Assembly: GCF_019599505.1 (NCBI RefSeq)
Contig: NZ_RKLT01000015.1
Span: forward strand, 1 to 64,000
DNA length: 64,000 nt
Source: Haloarcula nitratireducens
Lineage (GTDB): Archaea; Halobacteriota; Halobacteria; Halobacteriales; Haloarculaceae
Direction: 5' to 3'
Position numbers and translations under genes: made by a program. The notes beneath the pieces are model-generated. The model saw nothing but the letters and a program-made list of their open reading frames with translations. It was not told the DNA's origin and did not search any database. Each line of letters starts with the position of its first letter. The stretch's first letter is position 1. Shown here piece after piece: positions 8,026 to 15,833 of this stretch.

Positions 8026-8877
8026 ATGAAACGCACTCGATTGGCGACGCTGTTCGCGGGACTGCTGGTGGTACTGGCCGGGTGTACCGGCGGCGGGCTC
8101 GTCTCCGACGGCGGCGCGACGGACGCCGACGGGTCGGCGAGCGACGGTGGCGCGGGCGACGGTGGGACCGGAGACGGCTCGGCCGCCGAAGGCGGACTCG
8201 ACGTGACCGAGTCCGAACGGCTCCTCGCCGACGCGGGGAGTTTCACCGCGGAGTGGTCCTTCGCAGTGACCGACAGCAACGGGACCGAGTCCGCGGTCAC
8301 CAGCACCTACCTCGTGGACCTCGAGAAGAACCGCTCGGCCGAACGGTTCGGCGCGGTCGGTCCCGACTCGCGGATGGACTTCGAGACGTTCTACGCCGAC
8401 GGGACGACCTACACGCGCTACGGCGACGGCGAGGAGGAGTTCTACCAGGTCGTCGACGGGGCCGACGACACGTTCGGGTCGGCGCTGGCCCGCGGCTCCT
8501 TCGGCTACGAATCCGTCGAGGACGCGGAGTTCGTCGGGCGGGAGACGTTCGACGGCGTCACCGTCGACCGCTACGAGTACACCGACCCACACTTGTGGCG
8601 ACAGTACGGCGCGAGCGCGTTCGGCGGCGACGAGAACGTCACGGTGACCGACTTCACCGTCGTCGTCCTCGTGGACGAGGACGGGCTGGCGCGCAAGACG
8701 CAGTGGACGCTCACCGGCGAGACCGACGACGGCAGGCCGGTCTCCGCGGCGTGGCACTACGCGCTGACCGGCGTCGGGACGACCGCCGTCGACGACCCCG
8801 AGTGGTTAGACGCGGCTATTTCCCAGCAGGGAGAGCGGGATTCAGCGCGAGTCGAACTCCCGGCGCGCGCTCCCTAG
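8026..8877 (+). CDS. Haloarchaeal lipoprotein, outer-membrane-lipoprotein-carrier-like fold possible
   Basis: A 283-residue exported lipoprotein. It starts MKRTRLATLFAGLLVVLAGCTGGG, with the lipobox LAGC at about 17-20, followed by a Gly/Asp/Ser linker. The mature part begins near LLADAGSFTAEWSF and alternates strands typical of LolA/LppX-like domains (TYLVDLEKNRSAERF, YADGTTYTRYGDGEEEFYQV). That fold idea is an inference from the strand pattern. The ATG at 8026 was chosen because it gives the signal peptide; longer in-frame extensions run back through the dehydrogenase gene. The last 36 bp overlap a convergent gene. Confidence 0.75.
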   Translation: MKRTRLATLFAGLLVVLAGCTGGGLVSDGGATDADGSASDGGAGDGGTGDGSAAEGGLDVTESERLLADAGSFTAEWSFAVTDSNGTESAVTSTYLVDLEKNRSAERFGAVGPDSRMDFETFYADGTTYTRYGDGEEEFYQVVDGADDTFGSALARGSFGYESVEDAEFVGRETFDGVTVDRYEYTDPHLWRQYGASAFGGDENVTVTDFTVVVLVDEDGLARKTQWTLTGETDDGRPVSAAWHYALTGVGTTAVDDPEWLDAAISQQGERDSARVELPARAP

Positions 8878-9210
8878 AGGGTCGCCGCGGGTGAACAGCG
8901 TTCGCACGTCCCACGCGAGATTTCCGAGGTACGCGACGAGACCGGAGTCACAGGTCCCGACTCGCCTGGCCTGCCGGTAATCGAAGAACAGCGCGACCGG
9001 CAGGACCGGCGCGGCGAACACGGCGACGAGAGAGACGCCGAGAGAGAGCGGATGGCCGGTCGGGGCGGGTGCCCCCACCGCGAGCAAGAGCGCCCACAGG
9101 AGCGCCCCGTGGACGACGGTCGGTCGCCAGTTGTGGGAGGGGAACCGCCCGCTCGCGGTCCTCGCCTCGGACGGCTCTCGCTCGGGCGAGTTCGACGGTG
9201 AGCACGACAT
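8842..9210 (-). CDS. Small membrane protein, hypothetical
   Basis: A 122-residue protein starting at the ATG at 9210 (MSCSPSNSPE). Two hydrophobic segments (VVHGALLWALLLAVGAPA and LGVSLVAVFAAPVLPVALFF) predict a two-pass membrane protein with a charged C-terminal tail. A longer in-frame reading begins within the next gene's promoter and is not credible. The 3' end overlaps the convergent lipoprotein gene by 36 bp. I do not recognise the family. Confidence 0.6.
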   Translation of the reverse strand: MSCSPSNSPEREPSEARTASGRFPSHNWRPTVVHGALLWALLLAVGAPAPTGHPLSLGVSLVAVFAAPVLPVALFFDYRQARRVGTCDSGLVAYLGNLAWDVRTLFTRGDPLGSARREFDSR

Positions 9211-9246
9211 ACGCGGAGAGAGGCGGTCGGCGACGAAGGCCGCTCG

Positions 9247-9262
9247 TTCGGCACACGCCGAA
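9247..9262. promoter_or_regulatory. Palindrome TTCGGC-ACAC-GCCGAA upstream of the HTH_10 gene
   Basis: A perfect 6+4+6 inverted repeat immediately upstream of the TATA-like run at 9276-9283 that precedes the regulator gene at 9307. A near-identical copy lies before the TFB gene (10109-10124). This looks like an operator for a dimeric regulator, perhaps the HTH_10 protein itself. Confidence 0.5.
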
Positions 9263-9275
9263 AATTTTGGGTGGA

Positions 9276-9283
9276 TATATATA
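9276..9283 (+). promoter_or_regulatory. TATA box of a probable leaderless promoter
   Basis: TATATATA lies 24-31 bp before the ATG at 9307. Haloarchaeal initiation about 25 bp downstream of TATA would put the transcript start at or a few bases before the start codon, consistent with a leaderless mRNA. Confidence 0.6.
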
Positions 9284-9306
9284 CTTCGGCGGGCTACGAG
9301 GGGGCA

Positions 9307-10092
9307 ATGCGAGAGTTCATCTTCACCATCGACTACGAGCGGGGGCTGGACCCGCTGATGGACGTGTTCATCGATAACCCGGCGATTCACTCCCGGACCA
9401 TCGCCTGCAACGTCACCAACGACGGGATGTGGCGGCTCGAACGCATCGCGGGCACCGAGGACGCCCTCGAACGCTTAGACGATGTCTTCGACGGGCCGGT
9501 GCAGTGTACCGAGTGCATCGGCACCCGCGACTGTGATACCGAATGGCACTACGAGGTCATCGCCGCCGACCCGGGGAGTCGCACCGTCTACAGCTACCGG
9601 TCCGAGGCCGGCGACTGCCACTCTATCCCGCGGCTGGCCATCGAACACGTCGGCAAGGGCGTCCTCGTCGAGACGGAGCGGCGGGGCAGCCGCTGTGAGT
9701 GGCGGCTCCTCCTCTGTAGCGACGAGGGCGTCGACGACCTCTTCGGGGCGCTGGAGGCCGAACTCCGACCCGGACTCACCGTCGAGTTCCGGCAGCTCGG
9801 CGACCCCTCCTACTGGACCGACGAGGCGGTGACGCTGGCGGAACTCCCGCCGGAACAGCAAGCGGCCGTCGAGGCGGCCGTCGAACACGGCTACTACCGC
9901 ACCCCGCGGGACACGTCGCTGTCGGACCTCGCCGAGACGTTGGACGTCTCGCGCTCGACCCTGCAGTACCGTCTGCAGCGGGCCGAGGCGTGGATCGTCC
10001 GCTCGTTCGTCACCCGGTCGATGGGTCCCGTCGAGGCCGACGAGTCGGTGGCCGAGGGCTCCCGCCTTCGCGTCAGTCGTTCGCGCGCGTGA
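9307..10092 (+). CDS. Bacterio-opsin activator (HTH_10) transcriptional regulator
   Basis: A 261-residue regulator. The N-terminal ~200 residues form the haloarchaeal GAF/HTH-associated sensory region (MREFIFTIDYERGLDPLMDVF onward). They include a cysteine-rich patch (QCTECIGTRDCDTEW) that could bind metal or sense redox. The C-terminal HTH_10 domain ends in LDVSRSTLQYRLQRAEAWIV. The start at 9307 fits the family and the TATA box; 9271 would begin inside the TATA box. It precedes a TFB gene with a matching palindrome, suggesting joint control. The target genes are unknown. Confidence 0.85.
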   Translation: MREFIFTIDYERGLDPLMDVFIDNPAIHSRTIACNVTNDGMWRLERIAGTEDALERLDDVFDGPVQCTECIGTRDCDTEWHYEVIAADPGSRTVYSYRSEAGDCHSIPRLAIEHVGKGVLVETERRGSRCEWRLLLCSDEGVDDLFGALEAELRPGLTVEFRQLGDPSYWTDEAVTLAELPPEQQAAVEAAVEHGYYRTPRDTSLSDLAETLDVSRSTLQYRLQRAEAWIVRSFVTRSMGPVEADESVAEGSRLRVSRSRA

Positions 10093-10108
10093 GTACCTAA
10101 CACACCTA

Positions 10109-10124
10109 TTTGGCACATGCCGAA
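10109..10124. promoter_or_regulatory. Palindrome TTTGGC-ACAT-GCCGAA upstream of the TFB gene
   Basis: A copy of the 9247-9262 palindrome with one arm mismatch, sitting between the HTH_10 gene and the TFB gene. A 9-bp direct repeat GAGTACCTA (10091-10099 and 10157-10165) brackets it. Probably an operator for TFB expression. Confidence 0.45.
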
Positions 10125-10200
10125 CTAGGCCTGATACGGGAAGCGGCCCTTCCCTAGAGTACCTACGCGAGCGGTGGTCTCATCGCTCGCCTCCCTTACC

Positions 10201-11208
10201 ATGACCACACTCAGCACCTACGACGCCGACGAACGCGACAGCGCCGTCGAGGAGGAGACGACGGAGCGCGGCGAGCAAGTCTGCCCGGACTGCGGCGGCA
10301 ACCTCACGCAGGACGGCACACGCGGCGAGACGGTGTGTGCCGACTGTGGGCTGGTCGTCGACGAGGACGCCATCGACCACGGGCCGGAGTGGCGGGCGTT
10401 CGACTCGGCCGAGCGCGACCAGAAGTCCCGCGTGGGCGCGCCGACGACGAAACTGATGCACGACGAGGGGCTCTCGACCAACATCGGCTGGCAGAACAAG
10501 GACGCCAACGGCAACTCCCTCTCCTCGCGCCAGCGCGAGAAGATGCAGCGCCTGCGGACCTGGAACGAGCGCTTCCGCACCCGCGACCACAGCGAGCGCA
10601 ACCTCAAGCAGGCGCTGGGCGAGATCGACCGCATGGGGAGCGCGCTGGGCGTCCCCGAGAGCGCCCGCGAGACGGCCGGCGTCGTCTACCGCCGCGCCTT
10701 GGACGAGGGCCTGCTGCCGGGCCGCTCCATCGAGGGCATCGCCACGGCGTCGCTGTACGCGGCGATCCGACAGACGAACCTGCCCCAGACCATCGACGAC
10801 ATGGTGGTCGTCAGCCGCGTCGACGAACAGGAGTTCACCCGCGCCTACCGCTACATCAACCGCGAACTCGCCCTCGAAATCGGGCCGCCCGACCCCGCGA
10901 ACTACCTCACCAAGTTCGCCTCGAAGGTCGACGCCAGCGACGAACTGGCGATGCAGGCCCGCGACCTCATCGAGACGGGCAAGGACGAGAACGTCCACAG
11001 CGGGAAGAGCCCCGTCGGCCTGGCCGCGGCCGCCATCTACGCCGCCGGCCTGCTCGTGGACGAGGAACTCACACAGGAGACGGTCAGCGAGGCCACCGAC
11101 GTGAGCACGGTCACCATCCGCGACCGCTACCGGGAGCTGCTCGAGGCGTCGACCGGCGGCGACGCCGTCGAGACGAACGCGCCGTCCGGACCGGGCGCGA
11201 GCGCCTAA
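10201..11208 (+). CDS. tfb: Transcription initiation factor IIB (TFB)
   Basis: A 335-residue archaeal TFB that recruits RNA polymerase to TBP-bound promoters and sets the start site. The N-terminal zinc ribbon has VCPDCGG and VCADCGL. A B-finger/linker follows (HGPEWRAFDSAERDQKSRVG), then two cyclin folds (from RNLKQALGEIDRMGSALG and from PANYLTKFASKVD) and a recognition helix near VSEATDVSTVTIRDRYRELL. The ATG at 10201 was preferred over 10174 because MTTLSTYDADERDS matches haloarchaeal starts. Haloarchaea encode several TFBs. This one has its own regulator and palindrome upstream, suggesting a specialised rather than general factor. Confidence 0.95.
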   Translation: MTTLSTYDADERDSAVEEETTERGEQVCPDCGGNLTQDGTRGETVCADCGLVVDEDAIDHGPEWRAFDSAERDQKSRVGAPTTKLMHDEGLSTNIGWQNKDANGNSLSSRQREKMQRLRTWNERFRTRDHSERNLKQALGEIDRMGSALGVPESARETAGVVYRRALDEGLLPGRSIEGIATASLYAAIRQTNLPQTIDDMVVVSRVDEQEFTRAYRYINRELALEIGPPDPANYLTKFASKVDASDELAMQARDLIETGKDENVHSGKSPVGLAAAAIYAAGLLVDEELTQETVSEATDVSTVTIRDRYRELLEASTGGDAVETNAPSGPGASA

Positions 11209-11219
11209 CCGACCTCTTC

Positions 11220-11660
11220 TCACTCCACGACGATGGTGCCGCGCATCCCCGACTCGTGGGGGATGCAGAAGTAGGGGAACTCGCCGGCGGTCTCGAAGGT
11301 GTGGCTATACGTCTCGTCCGCGCCGACGCTCCCCTCGGGATAGGCCCCCCGGGCCGCGGACTCGCTGTCGAACCCGCCGGAGGCGAAGTACGCCGCGCCG
11401 TCGGGCAGTTTCTCTTCGTAGGCCGTGACGCTGTGGGCGACCGAGTCGACCGTCTTCCACGTGACGGTGTCGCCGACGTTCACGGTGAGCGTCTCCGGTT
11501 CGAACTTGAGACTATCGGTCATCGCGACGTTAGTGCCGCCCGCCCAGCCGTCGCCGCTGGTCTCGCCGCCGCTCCCGTCTCCGTTACTGGATCCGGAACA
11601 CCCGGCGACCGCGCCGGCCAGGCCCAGCCCCGCCGACCGCAACATCGTCCGTCGGTTCAT
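11220..11660 (-). CDS. Halocyanin-like blue copper protein
   Basis: A 146-residue exported cupredoxin. The start MNRRTMLRSAGLGLAGAVAGC has a twin-arginine motif and a lipobox-like AGC, so it is probably a membrane-anchored lipoprotein. The domain has TVNVGDTVTWKTVDSVAHSV with the first copper His, then YFCIPHESGM supplying the Cys, second His and Met ligands. Type I copper proteins of this kind shuttle electrons between membrane complexes in haloarchaea. It converges with tfb and is 11 bp from it. Confidence 0.9.
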   Translation of the reverse strand: MNRRTMLRSAGLGLAGAVAGCSGSSNGDGSGGETSGDGWAGGTNVAMTDSLKFEPETLTVNVGDTVTWKTVDSVAHSVTAYEEKLPDGAAYFASGGFDSESAARGAYPEGSVGADETYSHTFETAGEFPYFCIPHESGMRGTIVVE

Positions 11661-11932
11661 ATCGGAGGGAAGATTGCCAGTTGGTTAAGTGTAGCTACCG
11701 ACTGCGAGACTTCGCTGATCGACGCTGAAAGACAGTCGACGCAGGGCGTTTCGACGACGCCCTCAGAACTCCGCCGGGCCGAGTACGTTCCGCCGGCGGA
11801 CTCCTTCCGCGGCTCGGTTTCCGTCCCTCGGCCCGCTCTCGCTGCGCCGCTCAGCTTGTCACTCGCTTCCTCAAACGTCTAGCGAACTAGAAAAACTCCG
11901 GCTGTTATCCGTCTATATCACCAAATACCCGT

Positions 11933-12262
11933 ATGGACTCCAAGGCGCGACCGATTCTTCCTGACGAGCTGCTGGGCGCGCTGGCCGACGTTGAACGCCG
12001 AAAATTGCTGTTCGAACTGTTGACAGACGGTCCGCGAGCGGAACCTTTTACGATCGCCGACGGGGGTCGTTCCGAAGGTAAGTCCCGTTCGAACGGCGTG
12101 CGGATGTATCACGTTCACCTGCCGAAACTGGCCGACTACGGGCTCATCGAGTGGGATCGCGAGAACGACGAGGTGCGCCGGGGACCGAACTTCGACGAGA
12201 TGCGGCCGCTGTTGGAACTGCTGGTGGCCAACGAGGACGAACTACCCGCCGAGTGGTTCTGA
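11933..12262 (+). CDS. Winged-helix DNA-binding protein (haloarchaeal DUF7344-type)
   Basis: A 109-residue single-domain protein. It starts with ILPDELLGALADVERRKLLFELL, the helix pair typical of haloarchaeal one-domain wHTH regulators. A recognition segment (VRMYHVHLPKLADYGLIEWDREN) and a wing follow. No sensor domain is visible. It stands first in a cluster of regulators (HalOD1 and two TrmB proteins) but is transcribed on its own. A 272-bp stretch upstream (11661-11932) holds no recognisable gene. Confidence 0.75.
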   Translation: MDSKARPILPDELLGALADVERRKLLFELLTDGPRAEPFTIADGGRSEGKSRSNGVRMYHVHLPKLADYGLIEWDRENDEVRRGPNFDEMRPLLELLVANEDELPAEWF

Positions 12263-12282
12263 CTCGGTAACTGGGGACGCTC

Positions 12283-12600
12283 TCACTCGCGACGGGCCGC
12301 TTTCGAGTCGACTACGCCGCCGCCGCGGCTGTCGACGGTCACGTCGACCCCGGCGTACTCGAACGACACGCGGACTGCACTTTCGGAGCGGTCCGGCTTG
12401 TCGATGAGAACCGCGGTCAGGGCGTCGGGATCGACGGTGGCGTACAGCGACGGCAGGTCGGCCGAATCTCGCCCCGTCGACGCGGCGACGGCCTCGACGA
12501 TCGCAGTGCACGGGCTCTCGGTCGGTTTCCACTCGAATCGGGACTGAATCGGTTCGTTTGGCGCTTTCGAGCGCTTTCTGTGGTCTGTGTTATCGTCCAT
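12283..12600 (-). CDS. HalOD1 output-domain protein
   Basis: A 105-residue protein that is essentially one HalOD1 domain. It shows SPCTAIVEAVAASTGRDSADLPSLYATVDPDALTAVL and a closing VSFEYAGVDVTVDSRGG, both hallmarks of this haloarchaeal output module, usually found alone or after receiver domains. Its molecular action is not established. The start at 12600 (MDDNTDHRK) excludes a non-conserved 86-residue extension. A promoter element shared with the next TrmB gene lies about 90 bp upstream (12690-12714). Confidence 0.85.
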   Translation of the reverse strand: MDDNTDHRKRSKAPNEPIQSRFEWKPTESPCTAIVEAVAASTGRDSADLPSLYATVDPDALTAVLIDKPDRSESAVRVSFEYAGVDVTVDSRGGGVVDSKAARRE

Positions 12601-12689
12601 GACGTACTCCCTTCCCGAGACTCTTCCGTGTCTAATGCCGGTACTCCGCTGCCCGCGCCGCTTAGTTACAGTCGAACCGTTGGACCGTG

Positions 12690-12714
12690 ACCGATATAGG
12701 GCTTTTGTGATAAT
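12690..12714 (-). promoter_or_regulatory. Promoter element shared with the TrmB gene, with TATA box
   Basis: On the minus strand, an ATTATCACAAAAGC block runs directly into a CCTATATCGG TATA-like box, about 90 bp upstream of the HalOD1 start. The same arrangement (18 of 24 positions) occurs at 13621-13645 before the TrmB gene, suggesting a shared activator or repressor. Confidence 0.45.
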
Positions 12715-12736
12715 ATGAATAACATCTTTCGACGAA

Positions 12737-13528
12737 TCATCGGGTTTCGCCGAGTTGCCAGGTGAACATCGCCCGGAGGACGACGACGAGGCTGTTCGAT
12801 TCGCCGGCCCCCCAGATGGCGGCCTCGTCGCGCGGTTTCGGTGGGTGGTCGCCGTCACCGTCGACGAGCACGCTCACGAGCGTCTTCTCGTGGTCGACCA
12901 TCAGCATGCGCCCGGCCGGCGTGTCCGACCAGACCCACATGGAGTCGAAGTAATCCGCCTCGGGGACCCCGTCGCGGAGGTCCTGTTCGACGGAATCGGC
13001 CATCCCCGCGAGTTTGATCGAGACGCCGCGTTCGCTCGCGGCCCGGAGACGGGCCACGACGTCGTCGGTGAGGAGTTCGCTCACGGTCATGAAAACGACC
13101 TCGTCGCCGGCGGAGTCGATCAGGTCCACGACGCGCTCCGAGACGGTGTCCCGGCCCACGACGGTCCAGACGCCGCGCTGTTCCTCGGTTCGTTCGGCCG
13201 AGCCCAACCCGTCGAGGGCCTCGGTCAGCGCGTCCACGCGATGGCTGTACTCCCGTTCGAACTGCCGGCCGGTCGTCTCCGGGGAGACGACCCAGAACCG
13301 CTTCGGATTCGAGTGCTGGACGTCGGCCAGCCCCCGGTCGTGGAGCTCGTCGACGGCGTCGTAGACGCGGGTCCGGGGCACGTCGGCGACGTCGCTCACG
13401 TCCTTCGCCGTCCCGCTGCCCAGACTCACGAGCGCGACGAACGTCCGGGCGGCGTACGTACTCAGCCCCAGCGCTTCGAGCTGGTCGATCGCGACGGCCC
13501 GGGACTCGTCCGAGGACTCTGAGGTCAT
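12737..13528 (-). CDS. TrmB-family transcriptional regulator
   Basis: A 263-residue regulator. The N-terminal winged helix (AIDQLEALGLSTYAARTFVALVSLGSGTAKDVSD with VPRTRVYDAVDELHDRGL) is followed by a coiled linker (YSHRVDALTEAL) and a C-terminal PLD-like TrmB regulatory region ending FTWQLGETR. The ATG at 13528 is used; longer in-frame readings reach into the promoter. It is head-to-head with a paralogue at 13909, and the two share almost the same recognition helix (VPRTRVYDAV). TrmB proteins commonly sense sugars or stress signals; this one's ligand is unknown. Confidence 0.85.
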   Translation of the reverse strand: MTSESSDESRAVAIDQLEALGLSTYAARTFVALVSLGSGTAKDVSDVADVPRTRVYDAVDELHDRGLADVQHSNPKRFWVVSPETTGRQFEREYSHRVDALTEALDGLGSAERTEEQRGVWTVVGRDTVSERVVDLIDSAGDEVVFMTVSELLTDDVVARLRAASERGVSIKLAGMADSVEQDLRDGVPEADYFDSMWVWSDTPAGRMLMVDHEKTLVSVLVDGDGDHPPKPRDEAAIWGAGESNSLVVVLRAMFTWQLGETR

Positions 13529-13908
13529 GCGTATCGAGATGCCGCTTGAGTATTGGCGCGCAGCGACAGAGCGGTTGGGACCCAGTCTGGAGCTGCGCGC
13601 CAGTAGCACGTTCCCGTTCGCCCCGTATAATGCTATTGTGATTATTCGGGTGAACGATCGAATACCGGTTCGTAGCGTTCCCGACCTCCCGGAGAGTCCG
13701 GGCAGGTACCTCGCCCGTGTCTTCGCCGTGAATTCGCGATGCAGGGCCGGTGCGGCCACATTCTTCCCCCCCCAGCTTCGGTTGTGACTATCGAATTACC
13801 GGAGAGTTCAGACGGGACGGGTCACGAAAAGAGTGACAACGACTTTCAGTCCCGGCGAGAAATCGTGACCTAGGCTACCGCAGGTCGGTAGCGATGGTTG
13901 GGACCCAT
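13529..13908. promoter_or_regulatory. Divergent regulatory region between two TrmB-type genes
   Basis: 380 bp without a gene between two head-to-head TrmB regulators. It contains the minus-strand promoter element at 13621-13645, whose TATA-like box on the minus strand lies about 100 bp before the gene at 13528, implying a leader of about 70 nt. A run of nine C residues lies near 13767-13775. The region is a natural site for auto- and cross-regulation. Confidence 0.5.
13621..13645 (-). promoter_or_regulatory. Promoter element upstream of the TrmB gene
   Basis: Read on the minus strand: ATAATCACAATAGC followed by a TTATACGG TATA-like box. It matches the element at 12690-12714 in sequence, order and distance to the start codon. 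Confidence 0.45.
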
Positions 13909-14733
13909 ATGGATAAAATCGCAAACCGAGAACACGCAGTCGAACTACTTCAGCAACTCGGCCTCAAGGAGTACGAGGCCAAGGCGTTCGTCGCCCTCTC
14001 GCGGCTTCCGCGGGGGACGGCAAAAGAGATAAGCGACGTCTCCGAGGTGCCCCGGACCCGCGTCTACGACGCCGTTCGAGTGTTAGAGACGAAGGGGCTC
14101 GTCGAGATCCAACACTCGAACCCGCAGGTGTTCCGCGCCGTCGCCATCGACGAGGCGATCGGGACGCTCCGGAACGAGTACGACGACCGGGTCGAGACGC
14201 TCCGACAGACGCTTCAGGGGCTCGATCCGGCCGTTAGCGACGAGGAGTCGGAGGTCACGCACGAGGTGTGGGCGCTGGCGGGCGAGGCGGGGATAACCAG
14301 TCGCACGGCGCAACTGATAGACGAGGCCGACAGCGAAGTCGTCATCGTCCTCGGCCACCGGAACGTCTTCACGGACGACCTCGCGGACCGGTTACAGCAG
14401 GCCCGACGACGCGGCGTCGACGTGATTATCGGGACGGTCTCCGAGGAGTTACGCGACCGGGTCGTGGAAGCGCTCCCCGAGACGAAAGTGTTCGTCTCGG
14501 AACTGGAGTGGCTGACCCACTCCGCGCTGCCGGACGACGATACGGAGATCGGTCGATTACTGCTGGCCGACAGAGAGGCGATCCTCGTGAGTTCGTTCCA
14601 TCGGGCCGCCAGCGGCGGCCAAACGAAGGAGGAGGCAGTTTTCGGTCGGGGATTCGACAACGGCCTCGTGGCCATCGTCCGTCGCATCTTGGCGACCGGC
14701 CTGCTTTCGTCGGCGAAGGCTGACGACGACTGA
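13909..14733 (+). CDS. TrmB-family transcriptional regulator (paralogue)
   Basis: A 274-residue regulator related to the protein at 12737-13528. It has an N-terminal winged helix (AVELLQQLGLKEYEAKAFVALSRLPRGTAKEISD, then VPRTRVYDAVRVLETKGLVEIQHSNP), a helical linker, and a PLD-like C-terminal domain with GHRNVFTDDLADRLQQARRRGVDV. The ATG at 13909 begins MDKIANREHAVELL; an in-frame ATG at 13894 is possible and adds five residues. The near-identical recognition helices of the two divergent paralogues suggest that they bind overlapping sites in the shared intergenic region. Confidence 0.85.
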   Translation: MDKIANREHAVELLQQLGLKEYEAKAFVALSRLPRGTAKEISDVSEVPRTRVYDAVRVLETKGLVEIQHSNPQVFRAVAIDEAIGTLRNEYDDRVETLRQTLQGLDPAVSDEESEVTHEVWALAGEAGITSRTAQLIDEADSEVVIVLGHRNVFTDDLADRLQQARRRGVDVIIGTVSEELRDRVVEALPETKVFVSELEWLTHSALPDDDTEIGRLLLADREAILVSSFHRAASGGQTKEEAVFGRGFDNGLVAIVRRILATGLLSSAKADDD

Positions 14734-14882
14734 ACCCGCGGATAGACTTCGGCTCGGCAACGTGTCTACGCCCGATAGATGCCGATAGCCCAGTGGTGTT
14801 CGCCGAACGTGCGATAACCCCCGCCGATGTTGCCGTCGACCGCGCCGTCGAGCGACTCTTTCCCTACCGGGTGGACGGGCGA

Positions 14883-15305
14883 CTAGTCGTCGCCGACCGT
14901 CGGTTTCGCGTTCGCGTCGAGCGCTCGCTCCAGAGCGGTCTCTTGTGGGTCGCTCAACCGCTCTCTCGCCGCCGTTTCCGATACCCACGCCGAATCGGTG
15001 TGTTCCTCGCTCAGCGTCACTTCGGCGCTCGCCGCGGTGCAGTGGTAGTAGACGGCGAGGCGGCCGTCGTCGGTGTCGTTCTGCCAGGAGACGACGTGAA
15101 CGGGCCGGTGGACCGTCACCGAGACCGCGGTCTCCTCGTCGATCTCCCGCCGGAGACAGTCGGTCACGTCTTCGGTGCGATGCATTCGTCCGCCCGGCAG
15201 TTCCCACCCTCCGTCGCTCGCGCGACGGACCGTGAGAACCTGCTCGTCGGGCGTACAGACCACCCCGCGAACGCTCACCGTCGCTTCGAGGAACTGCTCG
15301 TCCAT
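14883..15305 (-). CDS. Nudix hydrolase
   Basis: A 140-residue Nudix-fold protein. The Nudix box is GGRMHRTEDVTDCLRREIDEETAV: the Gly, the first Glu and the REIDEE metal-binding core are present, while the usual final Gly is Ala. Substrate families include nucleoside diphosphate derivatives and oxidised nucleotides; nothing here defines which. The gene faces its neighbours on both sides and has its own promoter region. Confidence 0.85.
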   Translation of the reverse strand: MDEQFLEATVSVRGVVCTPDEQVLTVRRASDGGWELPGGRMHRTEDVTDCLRREIDEETAVSVTVHRPVHVVSWQNDTDDGRLAVYYHCTAASAEVTLSEEHTDSAWVSETAARERLSDPQETALERALDANAKPTVGDD

Positions 15306-15392
15306 AGAATGCGATGGAGGGTGAGCGGTGTTAGTCTACCGGTCGCCGGGGAGGACCGACGTTGATAACCGTGGCACCGGAACCACCGATGG

Positions 15393-15833
15393 ATGTACTC
15401 CCGCAACCACGCGATCCTCTCGGCGGTGACCGGCGCGGCGCTACTGATCGCCACTTCGCCGCCGGTCCACCCCGCGCTGGTCGTCGCCGTCGCCGTCGTC
15501 GTCGGCGTCGGTATCGACTTCGACCACTTCCTCGTCGCCTACCTGAACACAGGATCGACCGAGAACGTCCGCCGTCTCCTCCGAAATCCGCTCGCTGCCG
15601 TCACCGATCAGGACTCGCTGTTCGGCGAGACGGACCTCTCGCACGTCCAGCGTCTCTTCAGTCACGTCGTCATCGCCGGGGTCGCCGTCGGCGCGCTCTG
15701 GGCGCTCTCGGCACCGTACTGGGCGCTCGTCGTCGGGTCGACGCTGTACGTCCACGTGCTCGCCGACCTCTACGCGGACGTCAAACACTACGGGCGGACG
15801 GCGGACGCGACGCAGCGACGGACCGAGTCGTAG
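15393..15833 (+). CDS. Multi-pass membrane protein, YdjM-like metal-hydrolase family candidate
   Basis: A 146-residue protein with about four hydrophobic segments. Histidine/aspartate motifs sit beside the membrane spans: GIDFDHFLVAYLN, LFSHVVIAG and YVHVLADLYADVKHY. That spacing resembles the membrane-bound metal-dependent hydrolase family (DUF457/YdjM), but it is shorter, so the assignment is tentative. Single gene, 87 bp from the divergent Nudix gene. Confidence 0.65.
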   Translation: MYSRNHAILSAVTGAALLIATSPPVHPALVVAVAVVVGVGIDFDHFLVAYLNTGSTENVRRLLRNPLAAVTDQDSLFGETDLSHVQRLFSHVVIAGVAVGALWALSAPYWALVVGSTLYVHVLADLYADVKHYGRTADATQRRTES

